Assembly: GCF_007988965.1 (NCBI RefSeq)
Contig: NZ_BJVD01000001.1
Coordinates: 310,001 to 374,000 of the forward strand
Length of the DNA stretch: 64,000 nucleotides
From: Rummeliibacillus stabekisii
GTDB taxonomy: Bacteria > Bacillota > Bacilli > Bacillales_A > Planococcaceae
Reading direction: 5' to 3'
In this document: one piece after another, positions 55,301 through 64,000 of the stretch
Numbering within the stretch: position 1 is the stretch's first letter
Layout: each line of letters opens with the position of its first letter
The notes under the pieces: model-generated
The model's database searches: none
What the model was told of the DNA's origin: nothing
Seen by the model: the letters and a program-made list of their open reading frames with translations, nothing else
Position numbers and translations under genes: made by a program

Positions 55301-56185
55301 TTACTTGTTACGATGAACAATATATTCAGCAAATTCTTTAAGTAAAATACTGTCAGAAGGCAATTTATCTAACGCTTCGATTGCTAAACGGAAATGTTGT
55401 TGCAATTTCTTGTTTGCCCCATCAAGTGTTAATAATGCAGGGTATGTGCTTTTGTCGCTTGCTACATCTTTGCCTGCTGTCTTACCAAGCTGCTCTGTGG
55501 TACCTACTACGTCTAAAATATCATCTTGTATTTGGAAGCATAATCCAATGTGATGGGCATATTCTGCCAATATGCTTCTTTCATCTGCTGTTGCATTAGC
55601 AAGTATAGCACCAGCTTCTATGCTAAAGCGAAGGATAGCACCTGTTTTATTAATATGGACTTTTTCTAGTTCTTCTAACGTCAGCTGCTTTTCTTCACCC
55701 TGAATATCTAGAATTTGACCGCCGACCATACCTTCCGCGCCAGCTGCAATACTTAATAGGTTGATGAGTTCTAAACGTTTCTCTGCATCCACATGTTGCA
55801 TTCTAGCTAGTATGCCAAAAGCTAGAGTATTTAACGCATCACCAGCAAGAGTGGCAAAGGCTTCGCCGAAAACTTTATGATTTGTTAATTTGCCGCGTCG
55901 ATAATCATCATTATCCATACTTGGCAAATCATCATGGATTAAAGAGTAGGTATGAATCATTTCAATGACAGCACCGACAGTATAAGCTGCATCATCTTTT
56001 ACATTGAAATGATCCATAACAGCTAGCACAAATAAAGGGCGAACTCTTTTACCACCTGCATTCAGTGAATAAAGCATTGATTCCTTTAATATTTCCGGTG
56101 CTGTAATAATCTTCACAAGATCATCCATATGTTTTTCAACGAGTGGAATATTACTTTTCATGAATGATTGGAGTTGTAACGTCAT
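55301..56185 (-). CDS. ispA: Farnesyl/geranylgeranyl diphosphate synthase (IspA)
   Basis: 294 residues. First Asp-rich motif D-D-L-P-S-M-D (85-91), then R-R-G-K, and second Asp-rich motif D-D-I-L-D (near 222). It adds isopentenyl units to make C15/C20 chains. The ATG at 56185 overlaps the xseB stop (ATGA). Confidence 0.95.
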   Translation of the reverse strand: MTLQLQSFMKSNIPLVEKHMDDLVKIITAPEILKESMLYSLNAGGKRVRPLFVLAVMDHFNVKDDAAYTVGAVIEMIHTYSLIHDDLPSMDNDDYRRGKLTNHKVFGEAFATLAGDALNTLAFGILARMQHVDAEKRLELINLLSIAAGAEGMVGGQILDIQGEEKQLTLEELEKVHINKTGAILRFSIEAGAILANATADERSILAEYAHHIGLCFQIQDDILDVVGTTEQLGKTAGKDVASDKSTYPALLTLDGANKKLQQHFRLAIEALDKLPSDSILLKEFAEYIVHRNK

Positions 56186-56424
56186 TGTTTATTTCCCTCT
56201 TCTCCTGTAGGCTCGAACGGCTTTTCTTTGCCGCTTTCATCCATAATAGAGACAAGCTGTTCTTCTGCCTTTGTCAATTGGTCGTGGCAAAACTTTGATA
56301 GTTTCATTCCCTTTTTATACAGTTCAATTGCATCTTCAAGCGGCACTTCGCCTGTTTCTAATACTTGTACAATCTCTTCTAATTCGTTAATTGAAGTTTG
56401 GAAGGTTTGTTTTTCATTAGCCAT
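56182..56424 (-). CDS. xseB: Exonuclease VII small subunit
   Basis: 80 residues, two-helix XseB: F-Q-T-S-I-N-E-L-E-E-I-V-Q-V-L-E and P-L-E-D-A-I-E-L-Y-K-K-G. Overlap with ispA and a 2-base gap from xseA. Confidence 0.95.
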   Translation of the reverse strand: MANEKQTFQTSINELEEIVQVLETGEVPLEDAIELYKKGMKLSKFCHDQLTKAEEQLVSIMDESGKEKPFEPTGEEGNKQ

Positions 56425-56426
56425 TT

Positions 56427-57773
56427 TTAGTCTCCTTTCTTCGTAACAGATACAATGGATGCTAAAGCTTTTCCGTCATGCAAGTGTAGTTCAATTTGAT
56501 CTTGTGTGTGAAGGTCATCAACTGATTTGACAACAGTACCCTTCTGGTATGCAATACTGTACCCTCTTGTCATGATAGAAAGTGGATTTAACGCTTCCAA
56601 AGTTCTGATTGCAGAACGAAACTCTTCTTTTTTTTGATTGATTTGCCCTACAATTGCTTTTTGCAAAGCACTTTCTAAATTGATTACATTTTTCTTTTCT
56701 TGCTTAATTTGTGTTACCGGTGTGCGTATTGCCAAGGTTTGATCCAATCTTTGAATAAGCTGTTTTTGATCTTTCACATAACGTACTGTCCCCTGTTGAA
56801 GCCTCTCATCTAAACGCATGAGCTGTTCGGTAAACGGTCGATAGAGCCTGTCAGGTAGACTGAGTGGATAGGATTTTTGCAAGCGGTCTAAACGGCTACG
56901 TTCGCTTCTAATTTTAGATTGAGTCAATTGAATTAGTTGAGCTTTTTTTGTGAGCAGATATTTCAAAAGTTCTTGGCTGCTTGGCACAGCAAGTTTTGCG
57001 GCTGCCGTCGGTGTTGCAGCTCTCGCATCTGCTACAAAATCAGCAATGGTCGTATCTGTCTCATGACCTACACCACTAATGATCGGCAACTTACTATTAA
57101 AGATAGCTCTTGCAACAATCTCTTCATTGAAAGCCCATAAATCCTCTATGGAACCTCCGCCACGACCAACAATTAATGTATCGATATTCGGTGTATTATT
57201 TGCCTGTTCAATTGCTTTCGCAATACTTTTGGCAGCATTTTCCCCCTGAACAAGTGCAGGAAAAATAACAATATCCACTAACTTATAGTGTTGTTTAATC
57301 GTCGTGCAAATATCACGGATAGCAGCACCAGTCGGAGCTGTCACAACTGCTATTCTTTGTGGAAAGGCTGGGATTTGTTTTTTATGGGTATCAGAAAATA
57401 GTCCCTCTTGCTGCAACTTCTCTTTTAATTGCTCAAATGCTAAGTAAAGACTACCTATACCATCCGGTTCCATTTCTTCGGCATATAATTGATATTGCCC
57501 GCCGCCTTCATAAACCGTTACATCCCCTTTAATCAACACTTTCATGCCATTTTCAGGTTTAAACTTCAATTTTTTAGCGCGCATAGCAAACATAACTGCT
57601 TTCACTTGCGACTTTTCATCTTTCAAGGTGAAGTAAATATGCCCAGACCCAATATGATGCTTCACATTGGAGAGTTCACCTTTAACATAAACATTGCGCA
57701 AATGAGGATCTGCATCAAACTTTTTTTTGATATATTTTGTAAGTGCTTGCACTGATAAATAAGGCATTGCCAA
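56427..57773 (-). CDS. xseA: Exonuclease VII large subunit
   Basis: 448 residues. N-terminal OB domain (1-100), catalytic domain (about 120-320) with G-R-G-G-G-S-I-E-D-L-W-A-F-N and G-V-G-H-E-T-D-x-T-I, and a helical coiled coil. Degrades single-stranded DNA from both ends with XseB. TTG start at 57773, ten bases after AAGGAG; the ATG at 57767 is an alternative. Confidence 0.95.
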   Translation of the reverse strand: MAMPYLSVQALTKYIKKKFDADPHLRNVYVKGELSNVKHHIGSGHIYFTLKDEKSQVKAVMFAMRAKKLKFKPENGMKVLIKGDVTVYEGGGQYQLYAEEMEPDGIGSLYLAFEQLKEKLQQEGLFSDTHKKQIPAFPQRIAVVTAPTGAAIRDICTTIKQHYKLVDIVIFPALVQGENAAKSIAKAIEQANNTPNIDTLIVGRGGGSIEDLWAFNEEIVARAIFNSKLPIISGVGHETDTTIADFVADARAATPTAAAKLAVPSSQELLKYLLTKKAQLIQLTQSKIRSERSRLDRLQKSYPLSLPDRLYRPFTEQLMRLDERLQQGTVRYVKDQKQLIQRLDQTLAIRTPVTQIKQEKKNVINLESALQKAIVGQINQKKEEFRSAIRTLEALNPLSIMTRGYSIAYQKGTVVKSVDDLHTQDQIELHLHDGKALASIVSVTKKGD

Positions 57774-57864
57774 AATACGAAAACTCCTTATCTATACACT
57801 GGTAAAGATACCAGCGTTTATTCCTATTTCCCATTTCACAAAGATAGTTGTACTTATCAGTGAA

Positions 57865-57896
57865 ATGGGCTGTCTTTCGCTAGAAAAACAGCCCAT
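57865..57896 (-). terminator. Hairpin between folD and xseA
   Basis: 9-bp perfect stem ATGGGCTGT/ACAGCCCAT, 14-base loop; no T-run follows, so read-through into xseA is likely. Confidence 0.4.
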
Positions 57897-57905
57897 GTCT
57901 TCATA

Positions 57906-58775
57906 TTATTTGACTAAAGGTTGTCTACTTGACTTCTTTTTGGCAGATTGCAATGTATTGTAAAGAAGCATTGTAATCGTCATAGGTCCGACTCCACCAG
58001 GTACAGGGGTAATAGCTGAAACTTTCTCAAAAACTGCATCGAAGTCAACATCCCCACAAAGTTTGCCATGATTATCTCTATTCATGCCTACATCAATCAC
58101 GACTGCCCCATCTTTTACATCTTCTTTGCCGATTAACTTGGCACGGCCAGTCGCTACAACCAATATATCAGCTTGTTTTGTAATAGCACTTAAATCCTGT
58201 GTTTTAGAGTGGCAATACGTAACTGTTGCATCTTTTTTTAGTAGAAGCTGCCCCATCGGTATGCCAACTATATTGCTTCGGCCTACAACGACAGCATGCT
58301 TGCCTGCTACATCAACATTTGAGTATTCCAGCAGTTTCATAATCCCAGAAGGGGTACATGGCTGGAATGAGGGTTCACCAATCAGCATTTTACCTACATT
58401 GATTGGATGGAAACCGTCAACATCTTTATATGGAGATATAGCATCGATGATTTTTTGTTCATTGATATGTTTAGGCAACGGCAATTGCACTAAAATGCCA
58501 TCAATCGCCGAATCAGTATTCAATTGTTCGATTTGAGATAACAGAGTATCTTCTGATATTTCGGCTTCAAATTGGATTAAACGCGAATAAATTCCTAGCT
58601 CTGAACAAGCTTTTTGCTTATTAGCCACATATGTATGCGATGCAGAGTCATCGCCGACCAAAATCACTGCTAAGCCAGGGGTAATGCCTTCACTCTTTAA
58701 GTCGTTCACTTCCTGTTGAATCGTTTCTCGAATCTTTCCACCAATTTCTTTACCATTGATCAATTTGCCTGACAT
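57906..58775 (-). CDS. folD: Bifunctional 5,10-methylenetetrahydrofolate dehydrogenase/cyclohydrolase
   Basis: 289 residues. Catalytic Lys in Y-V-A-N-K-Q-K-A (near 55), Q-L-P-L-P motif and the NADP loop V-V-G-R-S-N-I-V-G-x-P (near 165), then P-V-P-G-G-V-G-P-M-T. Start at the ATG at 58775 behind GAGGTGG. Follows nusB closely. Confidence 0.96.
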   Translation of the reverse strand: MSGKLINGKEIGGKIRETIQQEVNDLKSEGITPGLAVILVGDDSASHTYVANKQKACSELGIYSRLIQFEAEISEDTLLSQIEQLNTDSAIDGILVQLPLPKHINEQKIIDAISPYKDVDGFHPINVGKMLIGEPSFQPCTPSGIMKLLEYSNVDVAGKHAVVVGRSNIVGIPMGQLLLKKDATVTYCHSKTQDLSAITKQADILVVATGRAKLIGKEDVKDGAVVIDVGMNRDNHGKLCGDVDFDAVFEKVSAITPVPGGVGPMTITMLLYNTLQSAKKKSSRQPLVK

Positions 58776-58799
58776 TCTTTCCACCTCTATTTAAGGATT

Positions 58800-59174
58800 T
58801 TACGCAAATTTAGAAAGAACTCCATTCACAAATTTGCTGGATTGTTCATCGCCAAATGTCTTACTTAATTCAATTGCTTCATTTAATACAACACTTTTTG
58901 GTGTTTCAGGTGTAAATAACAGCTCATATGCTGCTAAACGCAAGATAGTGCGTTCAATTTTTGCTACGCGATCAAAAGACCAATTTTCAAGTTTTTCAGC
59001 TAGTGCTGCATCAATCTCCTGCAAATGCTCAGTTGTACCAGTTACTATCTTTTCATAGAACGTATCTGTCTCTTCACCCATGATATGCTCCATTGCTTCT
59101 TGTACTGTCAGCTCTGTATTTTCTAATTGGAAAAGGGTTTGTAATGCTTTTTCCCGCGCTTCTCGTCGCTTCAT
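58800..59174 (-). CDS. nusB: Transcription antitermination factor NusB
   Basis: 124 residues, all helical, R-E-K-A-L-Q-T-L-F-Q-L-E at the start and N-E-A-I-E-L-S-K-T-F-G-D near the end. Binds boxA with NusE during rRNA transcription. AAAGGAG precedes the ATG. Confidence 0.96.
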   Translation of the reverse strand: MKRREAREKALQTLFQLENTELTVQEAMEHIMGEETDTFYEKIVTGTTEHLQEIDAALAEKLENWSFDRVAKIERTILRLAAYELLFTPETPKSVVLNEAIELSKTFGDEQSSKFVNGVLSKFA

Positions 59175-59342
59175 CTAAAATGTGCTCCTTTTACTACTAC
59201 ATCTGACCATTTTAATAATTGTCATTATGTGAAGTGTTTCATTTATTTACAATAGATTTATTTTATCACAAAACACCTATAGAAGCATGGATTCTTGCAT
59301 GTTTTGAAAAATTCGACAATGGGGCTGAAATACTGTAAAAAA

Positions 59343-59382
59343 AAGGGCTCTTAAAAGCATAAAGATACCTTTAAGAACCCTT
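59343..59382 (-). terminator. Terminator of the accB-accC-yqhY operon
   Basis: About 14-bp stem AAGGGTTCTTAAAGG/CTTTTAAGAGCCCTT with one or two mismatches and eight T on the minus strand. Confidence 0.85.
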
Positions 59383-59433
59383 CTAAGAATGGTGTGAGTT
59401 CTCCACCACCAGAAGCTTCTGTATGACTTTTAT

Positions 59434-59835
59434 TTAGTTTTTCATATCACTTTGATCAAATAAGATTCCTGTAATATGTACATTCACTTCTTTTGTTTGA
59501 TGAGAGGTCATATTTACGATGGCTTCGCGAATATGTGATTGCACTTGTTTTGCAACCTTAGCAACTGATACACCATATTGGACAAAGCAATAAACATCGA
59601 CGACTAAGCCTTCTTCTGTCCATTCAGTCTTAATGCCTTTGCCATGCACTTTTTTGCCGAACTTCTCTACAACACCTGTCGCAAAGTTGCCTCTTGTTTT
59701 TGAAATACCATCCACTTCAGTAGTCGCAATACCCGCAATCACTTCAATGACTTCAGGTGCTACCTCAATACGGCCAAGAGACGTCTTGTCAGCGGGTGTT
59801 TCTTGCGGTACTGAATGTACAATTTCGTCAGCCAT
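59434..59835 (-). CDS. yqhY: Asp23/Gls24 family envelope-stress protein YqhY
   Basis: 133 residues. Asp23 domain: I-E-V-A-P-E-V-I-E-V-I-A-G-I-A, G-I-K-T-E-W, and V-N-V-H-I-T-G-I near the end. In B. subtilis yqhY is essential-like through its effect on fatty-acid synthesis and sits behind accC. AAAGGGGCAAG precedes the ATG. Confidence 0.92.
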   Translation of the reverse strand: MADEIVHSVPQETPADKTSLGRIEVAPEVIEVIAGIATTEVDGISKTRGNFATGVVEKFGKKVHGKGIKTEWTEEGLVVDVYCFVQYGVSVAKVAKQVQSHIREAIVNMTSHQTKEVNVHITGILFDQSDMKN

Positions 59836-59855
59836 TTAGCTTGCCCCTTTCTTTC

Positions 59856-61214
59856 TTATGAATTCATGACATCATTTTCTTCAAGGAATTTCGTGTTGAA
59901 TTTACCTGATTTGAATACTTCATGATCCATTAATTTTTCGTGGAATGGAATAGTTGTATGAATTCCAGGACCCTCCACAATGAACTCCCCAAGTGCACGT
60001 TTCATCTTTTCGATCGCTTCTTCACGAGTATCGGCATGAACAATCAATTTTGCTACCATTGAATCATAGTATGGTGGGATCGCATAGCCTGGATACATAG
60101 CAGAATCAATACGTACGCCAATACCACCTGGCGCTAGGTAATTTTCCACTCTGCCTGGAGAAGGCATGAAGTTTTTTGATGGGTTTTCTGCATTAATACG
60201 GCACTCAATTGACCAACCATTTACCACAATATCTTCTTGTTGGTATGTTAATTTTTCGCCAGAGGCAATTTTTAATTGCTCACGTACAAGGTCAACCCCA
60301 GTAATTTCCTCAGTAACAGGATGTTCAACCTGGATGCGCGTATTCATCTCCATAAAGTAGAATCGATCTGCCTTATAGTCATAGATAAATTCAACTGTAC
60401 CTGCTCCGCGATAACCACAAGCCTTCGCTGCTTTTACGGCTGCTTCGCCCATTTCAGTGCGTCTTTCTTCAGACAATGCAGGTGAAGGCGCTTCTTCAAC
60501 AAGCTTTTGCATTCGACGTTGCACAGTGCAATCACGCTCACCTAGATGAATCGTATGACCATATTCATCTGCAAGCACTTGGATTTCACAATGGCGGAAA
60601 TCTTCAATGAACTTTTCTAAATAGACGCCTGGATTACCGAAAGCAGCTTGTGCTTCTTTTTGGGTGATTTGAACGCCTTTAATCAAAGATTCTTCATCGC
60701 GTGCCACACGGATACCCTTACCTCCACCGCCGGCAGTTGCTTTAATAATAACAGGATAGCCAATTTCTTGTGCTACAGCTACTGCTTCATGTTCATCAGC
60801 AACAAGTCCTTTAGAACCTGGTACTGTCGGCACGCCAGCAGCAATCATAGTATCTTTAGCAATATCTTTAATTCCCATAATATTTATAGCCTGTGATGTT
60901 GGGCCGATAAACGTAATACCTGCATCTTCACATGCTTCGGCAAAACTCGCATTTTCAGCAAGAAAACCATAGCCTGGGTGGATACCATCGCAGCCTGATT
61001 TCTCTGCTACTGTTAAGATACGGTCAATCTTTAAATAACTATCGCTTGAAAACTTAGAGCCGATGCAATAAGCTTCATCTGCCAACTGTACATGCAGCGC
61101 TTCACTATCTGCTTCTGAGTAAACTGCTACAGAGGCAATACCTAATTCTTTGCATGCACGGATAATGCGAACTGCGATTTCTCCGCGATTGGCAATTAAT
61201 ACTTTTTTCAACAT
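59856..61214 (-). CDS. accC: Acetyl-CoA carboxylase biotin carboxylase subunit
   Basis: 452 residues. ATP-grasp: glycine loop [10 protein letters not shown] (158-167), [10 protein letters not shown] near 290. Carboxylates biotin on AccB using bicarbonate and ATP. AAGGGAGG precedes the ATG; 15 bases after accB. Confidence 0.97.
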   Translation of the reverse strand: MLKKVLIANRGEIAVRIIRACKELGIASVAVYSEADSEALHVQLADEAYCIGSKFSSDSYLKIDRILTVAEKSGCDGIHPGYGFLAENASFAEACEDAGITFIGPTSQAINIMGIKDIAKDTMIAAGVPTVPGSKGLVADEHEAVAVAQEIGYPVIIKATAGGGGKGIRVARDEESLIKGVQITQKEAQAAFGNPGVYLEKFIEDFRHCEIQVLADEYGHTIHLGERDCTVQRRMQKLVEEAPSPALSEERRTEMGEAAVKAAKACGYRGAGTVEFIYDYKADRFYFMEMNTRIQVEHPVTEEITGVDLVREQLKIASGEKLTYQQEDIVVNGWSIECRINAENPSKNFMPSPGRVENYLAPGGIGVRIDSAMYPGYAIPPYYDSMVAKLIVHADTREEAIEKMKRALGEFIVEGPGIHTTIPFHEKLMDHEVFKSGKFNTKFLEENDVMNS

Positions 61215-61229
61215 AGAGCATAGCCTCCC

Positions 61230-61730
61230 TTAGTTTTCTTTTACTAGGAATAAAGGCTGGCCATATTCCACTAATTCACCGTCAGTCACTAGGATTTCGA
61301 CGATTTCACCTTTAACTTCTGCTTCAATTTCATTGAATAACTTCATCGCTTCTACAATACAAACAATGGATTCTTCTCCAATTTTGTCTCCTACTTGAAC
61401 AAAAGGTTTTGCATCTGGACTTGGCGCCTGATAGAATGTTCCGACCATAGGTGAAACTATTTTATGCAATGATTCAGTTGAAGCGGTTTCAACTGTTTTC
61501 GCTTCTTGTTTTTCTACAGCTGGAGCTGCTTTAGCTACAGGCGCTTCAACAGCTGGTGCAGCTTGCACTGTTTCAATTGGTTTTGGTGCTTCGGGAGTAT
61601 GATTTGAGATAACAATCCCGCTATTTTTTTTGAGTTTGACTTTTACTTCGTCAGCCTCATACACGAATTCTTCAATTGAAGAAGCATCTACTAATTTAAT
61701 AATCTCGCGTATTTCTTGAATTTTCAACAT
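61230..61730 (-). CDS. accB: Biotin carboxyl carrier protein
   Basis: 166 residues. N-terminal helix pair, a Pro/Ala/Glu-rich linker (about 45-85), and the biotinyl domain with E-A-M-K130-L-F. Carries carboxybiotin to the transferase. AAGGGGAG before the ATG. Confidence 0.97.
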   Translation of the reverse strand: MLKIQEIREIIKLVDASSIEEFVYEADEVKVKLKKNSGIVISNHTPEAPKPIETVQAAPAVEAPVAKAAPAVEKQEAKTVETASTESLHKIVSPMVGTFYQAPSPDAKPFVQVGDKIGEESIVCIVEAMKLFNEIEAEVKGEIVEILVTDGELVEYGQPLFLVKEN

Positions 61731-61933
61731 ATGTTACTCCCCTTATATTGTGATATAGTACAAGTTTTATTTTATCGTGTTTGGTAATATTTTTAAACAG
61801 TTATTTGGGAATATAGATATCTTCAACATTTTGGGCATAATTCCTCCTTTTCCTTGAAGATAATTCAAAACACTTATTAGAGCTGTATTTATAATCTACA
61901 TTCATCCATCTAAAGGATAAATTACACACAAAA

Positions 61934-61968
61934 AAGACGGAAAAACAACTAGGTTGTTTCCCCATCTT
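61934..61968 (-). terminator. Terminator of the spoIIIA operon
   Basis: Stem AAGATGGGGAAACAAC/GTTGTTTTTCCGTCTT with mismatches, followed by TTTTTTG on the minus strand, 16 bases after spoIIIAH. Confidence 0.8.
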
Positions 61969-61983
61969 CAGAAGACGTTTTAT

Positions 61984-62529
61984 TTAGTTAATTGTTTCGG
62001 ATTGGAAATCTACTACTACTTTTCCTTCATTAAACTCTTTTTTCACCATATAAACAATCTCATTCGCTTTTTCTTTTGATAATTCATTTGCCTGTACTGT
62101 TACACGAATTTGATCGTCTTCAGCCCGAACAAATGCGTCTGAGTATCCCAATGTGCGAATCAACATTTCAAGCATCGCTTCATTTGATTCATTTTTTGTA
62201 ATCGCATCAATTTCATCGAAATATTTGTTCTTTTCATCTGCACTGTATTGAGAAGAAGCAACTTTTTGAGTTAGTGTTTCTTTCAATTGACTGCGCTCGT
62301 TTTGCAGCTCCATACGCATCTCTTCAAATAAGTGGCTTTCTGTAGTAACAGGAGTTGTTTTGCTTGTCTTACTTGCAAGCTCGCTAATCTTCGTATCTTT
62401 CAATGAATTATCACTGAAAATAGCAAGTCCGTTAAATGGCGTTACTGGATTAGATAAATAATAGACCGAAATGACTGCTGCCAAACTTAATAATGTTAAA
62501 AACCATACTGCTTTCTTTTTTACTCTCAT
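61984..62529 (-). CDS. spoIIIAH: SpoIIIAH
   Basis: 181 residues (about 218 in B. subtilis). One membrane helix (about 8-26) and an extracytoplasmic ring-building (YscJ/FliF-like) domain ending V-V-D-F-Q. It spans the mother-cell membrane and pairs with SpoIIQ of the forespore. AAAGGAGG before the ATG; ATGA overlap with spoIIIAG. Confidence 0.93.
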   Translation of the reverse strand: MRVKKKAVWFLTLLSLAAVISVYYLSNPVTPFNGLAIFSDNSLKDTKISELASKTSKTTPVTTESHLFEEMRMELQNERSQLKETLTQKVASSQYSADEKNKYFDEIDAITKNESNEAMLEMLIRTLGYSDAFVRAEDDQIRVTVQANELSKEKANEIVYMVKKEFNEGKVVVDFQSETIN

Positions 62530-62965
62530 GGGGTATCCTCCTTTTTTTCCATTGAACGTACGACAATACGATGAGTTGGTATTTCAAGTACACTTGATAA
62601 GACTGCTACAAGATCATTTTTTACTGTTAAAGAATCAGCTCCTTCAGCTACGACTAACACGCCGGTTACTTTCTGTTTACTCTCTCCATTTGTTTGCTGC
62701 CAGTTAAAATATTGTCCAAGGGATGACTCTTCCTTTTTAGGCTGGTCGTTTGTCTGGCCATAGTAAAAATAAATCATCACCTTACCAACACCTTCAATGG
62801 AACTAAGAATAGAAGTGAGATCCTGGGTCCCTGTTTGTTCGCTGCCAGCATTCGATGGATCTTTGTTGGTGTGATTCGTAAGCGAGAATATTCCGCTTAC
62901 CAGAAGTATTGCGACTAAAATTCCTGCGGCAAGAAACGGTTTTTTAAAATTTGCTGCTTTTCCAA
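62526..62965 (-). CDS. spoIIIAG: SpoIIIAG, split by a -1 frameshift at an A6 run
   Basis: The conserved frame runs from about 62939 to 62526: membrane helix K-P-F-L-A-A-G-I-L-V-A-I-L-L-V and ring-building domain ending G-V-L-V-V-A-E-G ... P-T-H-R-I-V-V-R. It has no start codon in front of the helix. A TTG at 62965, eight bases after AAGGAGG, opens E-K-Q-Q-I-L-K in another frame and stops at 62915. Reading back one base at A-AAA-AAC (62945-62939) joins the two into about 146 residues, well short of B. subtilis SpoIIIAG (about 229). Either a real indel, a sequence error or programmed frameshifting. Confidence 0.75.
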
Positions 62966-63037
62966 GGACATCTCCTCCTTCAAAACATTAACGACTAACA
63001 CAATCTATGAATCTTGTTTCAGCAATATGCAAAAGTG

Positions 63038-63181
63038 TTACAAAAAGTATTGAATACTATATAAAGCAAGCACCATTTTTAATAACAGTGTCGCCTCCTC
63101 TTCCACATCTTTAGGAAGAATAAGAAGCAGGATTTTTCCGATGAGGCAATACACTAGCAAATTAAATAAAAAACTTGCCAC
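63038..63181 (-). CDS. spoIIIAF: SpoIIIAF, two-helix form only
   Basis: 47 residues from a GTG (63181) that overlaps the spoIIIAE stop by one base (TAGTG), behind AAGGGGGGGG. Two hydrophobic helices (L-F-N-L-L-V-Y-C-L-I and L-L-L-K-M-V-L-A-L) match the membrane part of SpoIIIAF, then a stop. The soluble domain of about 150 residues found in B. subtilis is missing. Confidence 0.6.
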   Translation of the reverse strand: MASFLFNLLVYCLIGKILLLILPKDVEEEATLLLKMVLALYSIQYFL

Positions 63182-64000
63182 TATGCCCCCCCCTTTCCCA
63201 TCTGCATCTGAACCATAAGCACGACCATCATAATCGTGAAGAAATAGGCAAATGCAATAAGGAATGACACAGCACATAGAATGAAAAGTGTTTTGCTTAC
63301 ATCTTCGATTAATCCATTCACCTTACTGTCTGTGAACGGTTCTAAAACAGCAGCTAAAAAACGATAGCAAAAACCGAGTATTAAAATATTGAGTGTCGGA
63401 AGAATCGTTACACTCCAAACGCTTACAAGTAAACCAGTACTTGTAGTAATTAAAGCTGTCGACGAGTATTTTTTAAAAGTATTGAGAGATTCTGTGACAA
63501 GGGAACCGATGATAGGAATATTTTGTTGCAAGAGCCTTTTAACCGGCTCAGCTATTTCTCCTGAAAATGTACCAACCAAAACTCCATTTGTAGCAAGTAA
63601 CATGGTATAAATTAGGACAGATACGGATACTACGCTCAAAACCGACATTCGCAAAAAATCTGACATTTTGGCAAACGAGAGCTCAGGAAGCATTCGCGTA
63701 ATAAAATCGAAAACAAATGTGGCGATTAACATAGGGATTAAATATTTTGTAACGACCACTAAAATAGTCTGCAGGAAAATAAGGAAAACAGGACTAATGG
63801 AAAGCACTGAAAATATCCCTGAGCCAAGAAGCAAAGAGGATGTTAAAAGTGGCGACAGAACAAGATAAACATCCATTAGCTGTTCTGTTATATGTTGCAT
63901 TTGTGTAAAAGCCTTAAAAACAGGTCGAATTGTTACCATGATCACTACTATTAAGAAAAAAAACCTTGTCCACTCTTTCATTGTTGGAAGCAGCCAATTA
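63181..64000 (-). CDS. spoIIIAE: SpoIIIAE (N-terminus beyond window)
   Basis: 273 residues visible, open to the right edge (B. subtilis SpoIIIAE about 399). Many membrane helices, with S-L-V-T-E-S-L-N-T-F and S-T-A-L-I-T-T-S-T-G-L-L as the family stretch. Part of the SpoIIIA-SpoIIQ feeding-tube channel into the forespore. An ATG at 63981 lies inside the open frame and is not the true start. Confidence 0.9.
   Translation of the reverse strand, partial: NWLLPTMKEWTRFFFLIVVIMVTIRPVFKAFTQMQHITEQLMDVYLVLSPLLTSSLLLGSGIFSVLSISPVFLIFLQTILVVVTKYLIPMLIATFVFDFITRMLPELSFAKMSDFLRMSVLSVVSVSVLIYTMLLATNGVLVGTFSGEIAEPVKRLLQQNIPIIGSLVTESLNTFKKYSSTALITTSTGLLVSVWSVTILPTLNILILGFCYRFLAAVLEPFTDSKVNGLIEDVSKTLFILCAVSFLIAFAYFFTIMMVVLMVQMQMGKGGA

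Noticed and set aside
55129-55332. 67-residue minus-strand ORF between ispA and dxs
   Set aside because: It begins at a TTG inside ispA without a ribosome binding site; only its last 40 residues look protein-like.

Overview
The window is chromosomal DNA from a low-GC, endospore-forming Firmicute of the order Bacillales. The block spoIIIAE-AF-AG-AH, accB, accC, yqhY, nusB, folD, xseA, xseB, ispA, dxs, tlyA, argR, recN, spoIVB, spo0A has the gene order known from Bacillus subtilis. A spore-specific tlp gene and a Prli42-type miniprotein fit the same order. The codon bias and gene content (a bkd operon next to a full methylmalonyl-CoA mutase set) suggest the Planococcaceae (Lysinibacillus, Solibacillus or Sporosarcina-like). 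That placement is an inference from memory, not a measured result. Almost every gene lies on the minus strand, so the window is best read from right to left.

Right end to about 47.7 kb: sporulation and housekeeping. The spoIIIA operon enters from beyond the right edge. SpoIIIAF is only a two-helix remnant, and spoIIIAG is split between two frames at a run of six A. Then come fatty-acid initiation (accB, accC), nusB, folD, exonuclease VII, isoprenoid synthesis (ispA, dxs), tlyA, argR, recN, spoIVB and spo0A. Downstream of spo0A lies a decayed tyrosine-recombinase fragment.

45.5 to 29.5 kb: branched-chain and propionate carbon. After an accessory stretch (small membrane proteins, a lipoprotein, a broken gene) come a DUF342 protein, a GDPD, a DUF2627 protein and the sigma-54 activator BkdR. 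BkdR sits upstream of bcd, lpdV, bkdAA, bkdAB and bkdB. A clear -24/-12 promoter and four TGCA sites exactly 10 bp apart precede bcd. The ptb and buk genes present in the B. subtilis operon are absent. mutA, mutB and meaB follow as one translationally coupled operon. The methylmalonyl-CoA epimerase and carboxytransferase genes lie at 23.1-25.1 kb. Together these can take valine and isoleucine carbon through propionyl-CoA to succinyl-CoA.

29.5 to 1 kb: mixed functions. These include an SDR, a class-C PBP (S13 peptidase), brxB, a prli42-like miniprotein, an M20-type peptidase, CheW, transporters, DNA polymerase IV, RNase Z and the YqhG/YqhH pair. A large-subunit catalase carries a sigma-B-like promoter but lacks the catalytic Asn segment. 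The left end has a pyruvyl-transferase-like protein, a metallophosphoesterase, a patatin, a chemoreceptor, tlp with a sigma-G-like promoter, and an MHYT-PAS-GGDEF-EAL protein that runs off the left edge.

I found no rRNA, tRNA, CRISPR array, complete insertion sequence or convincing riboswitch.
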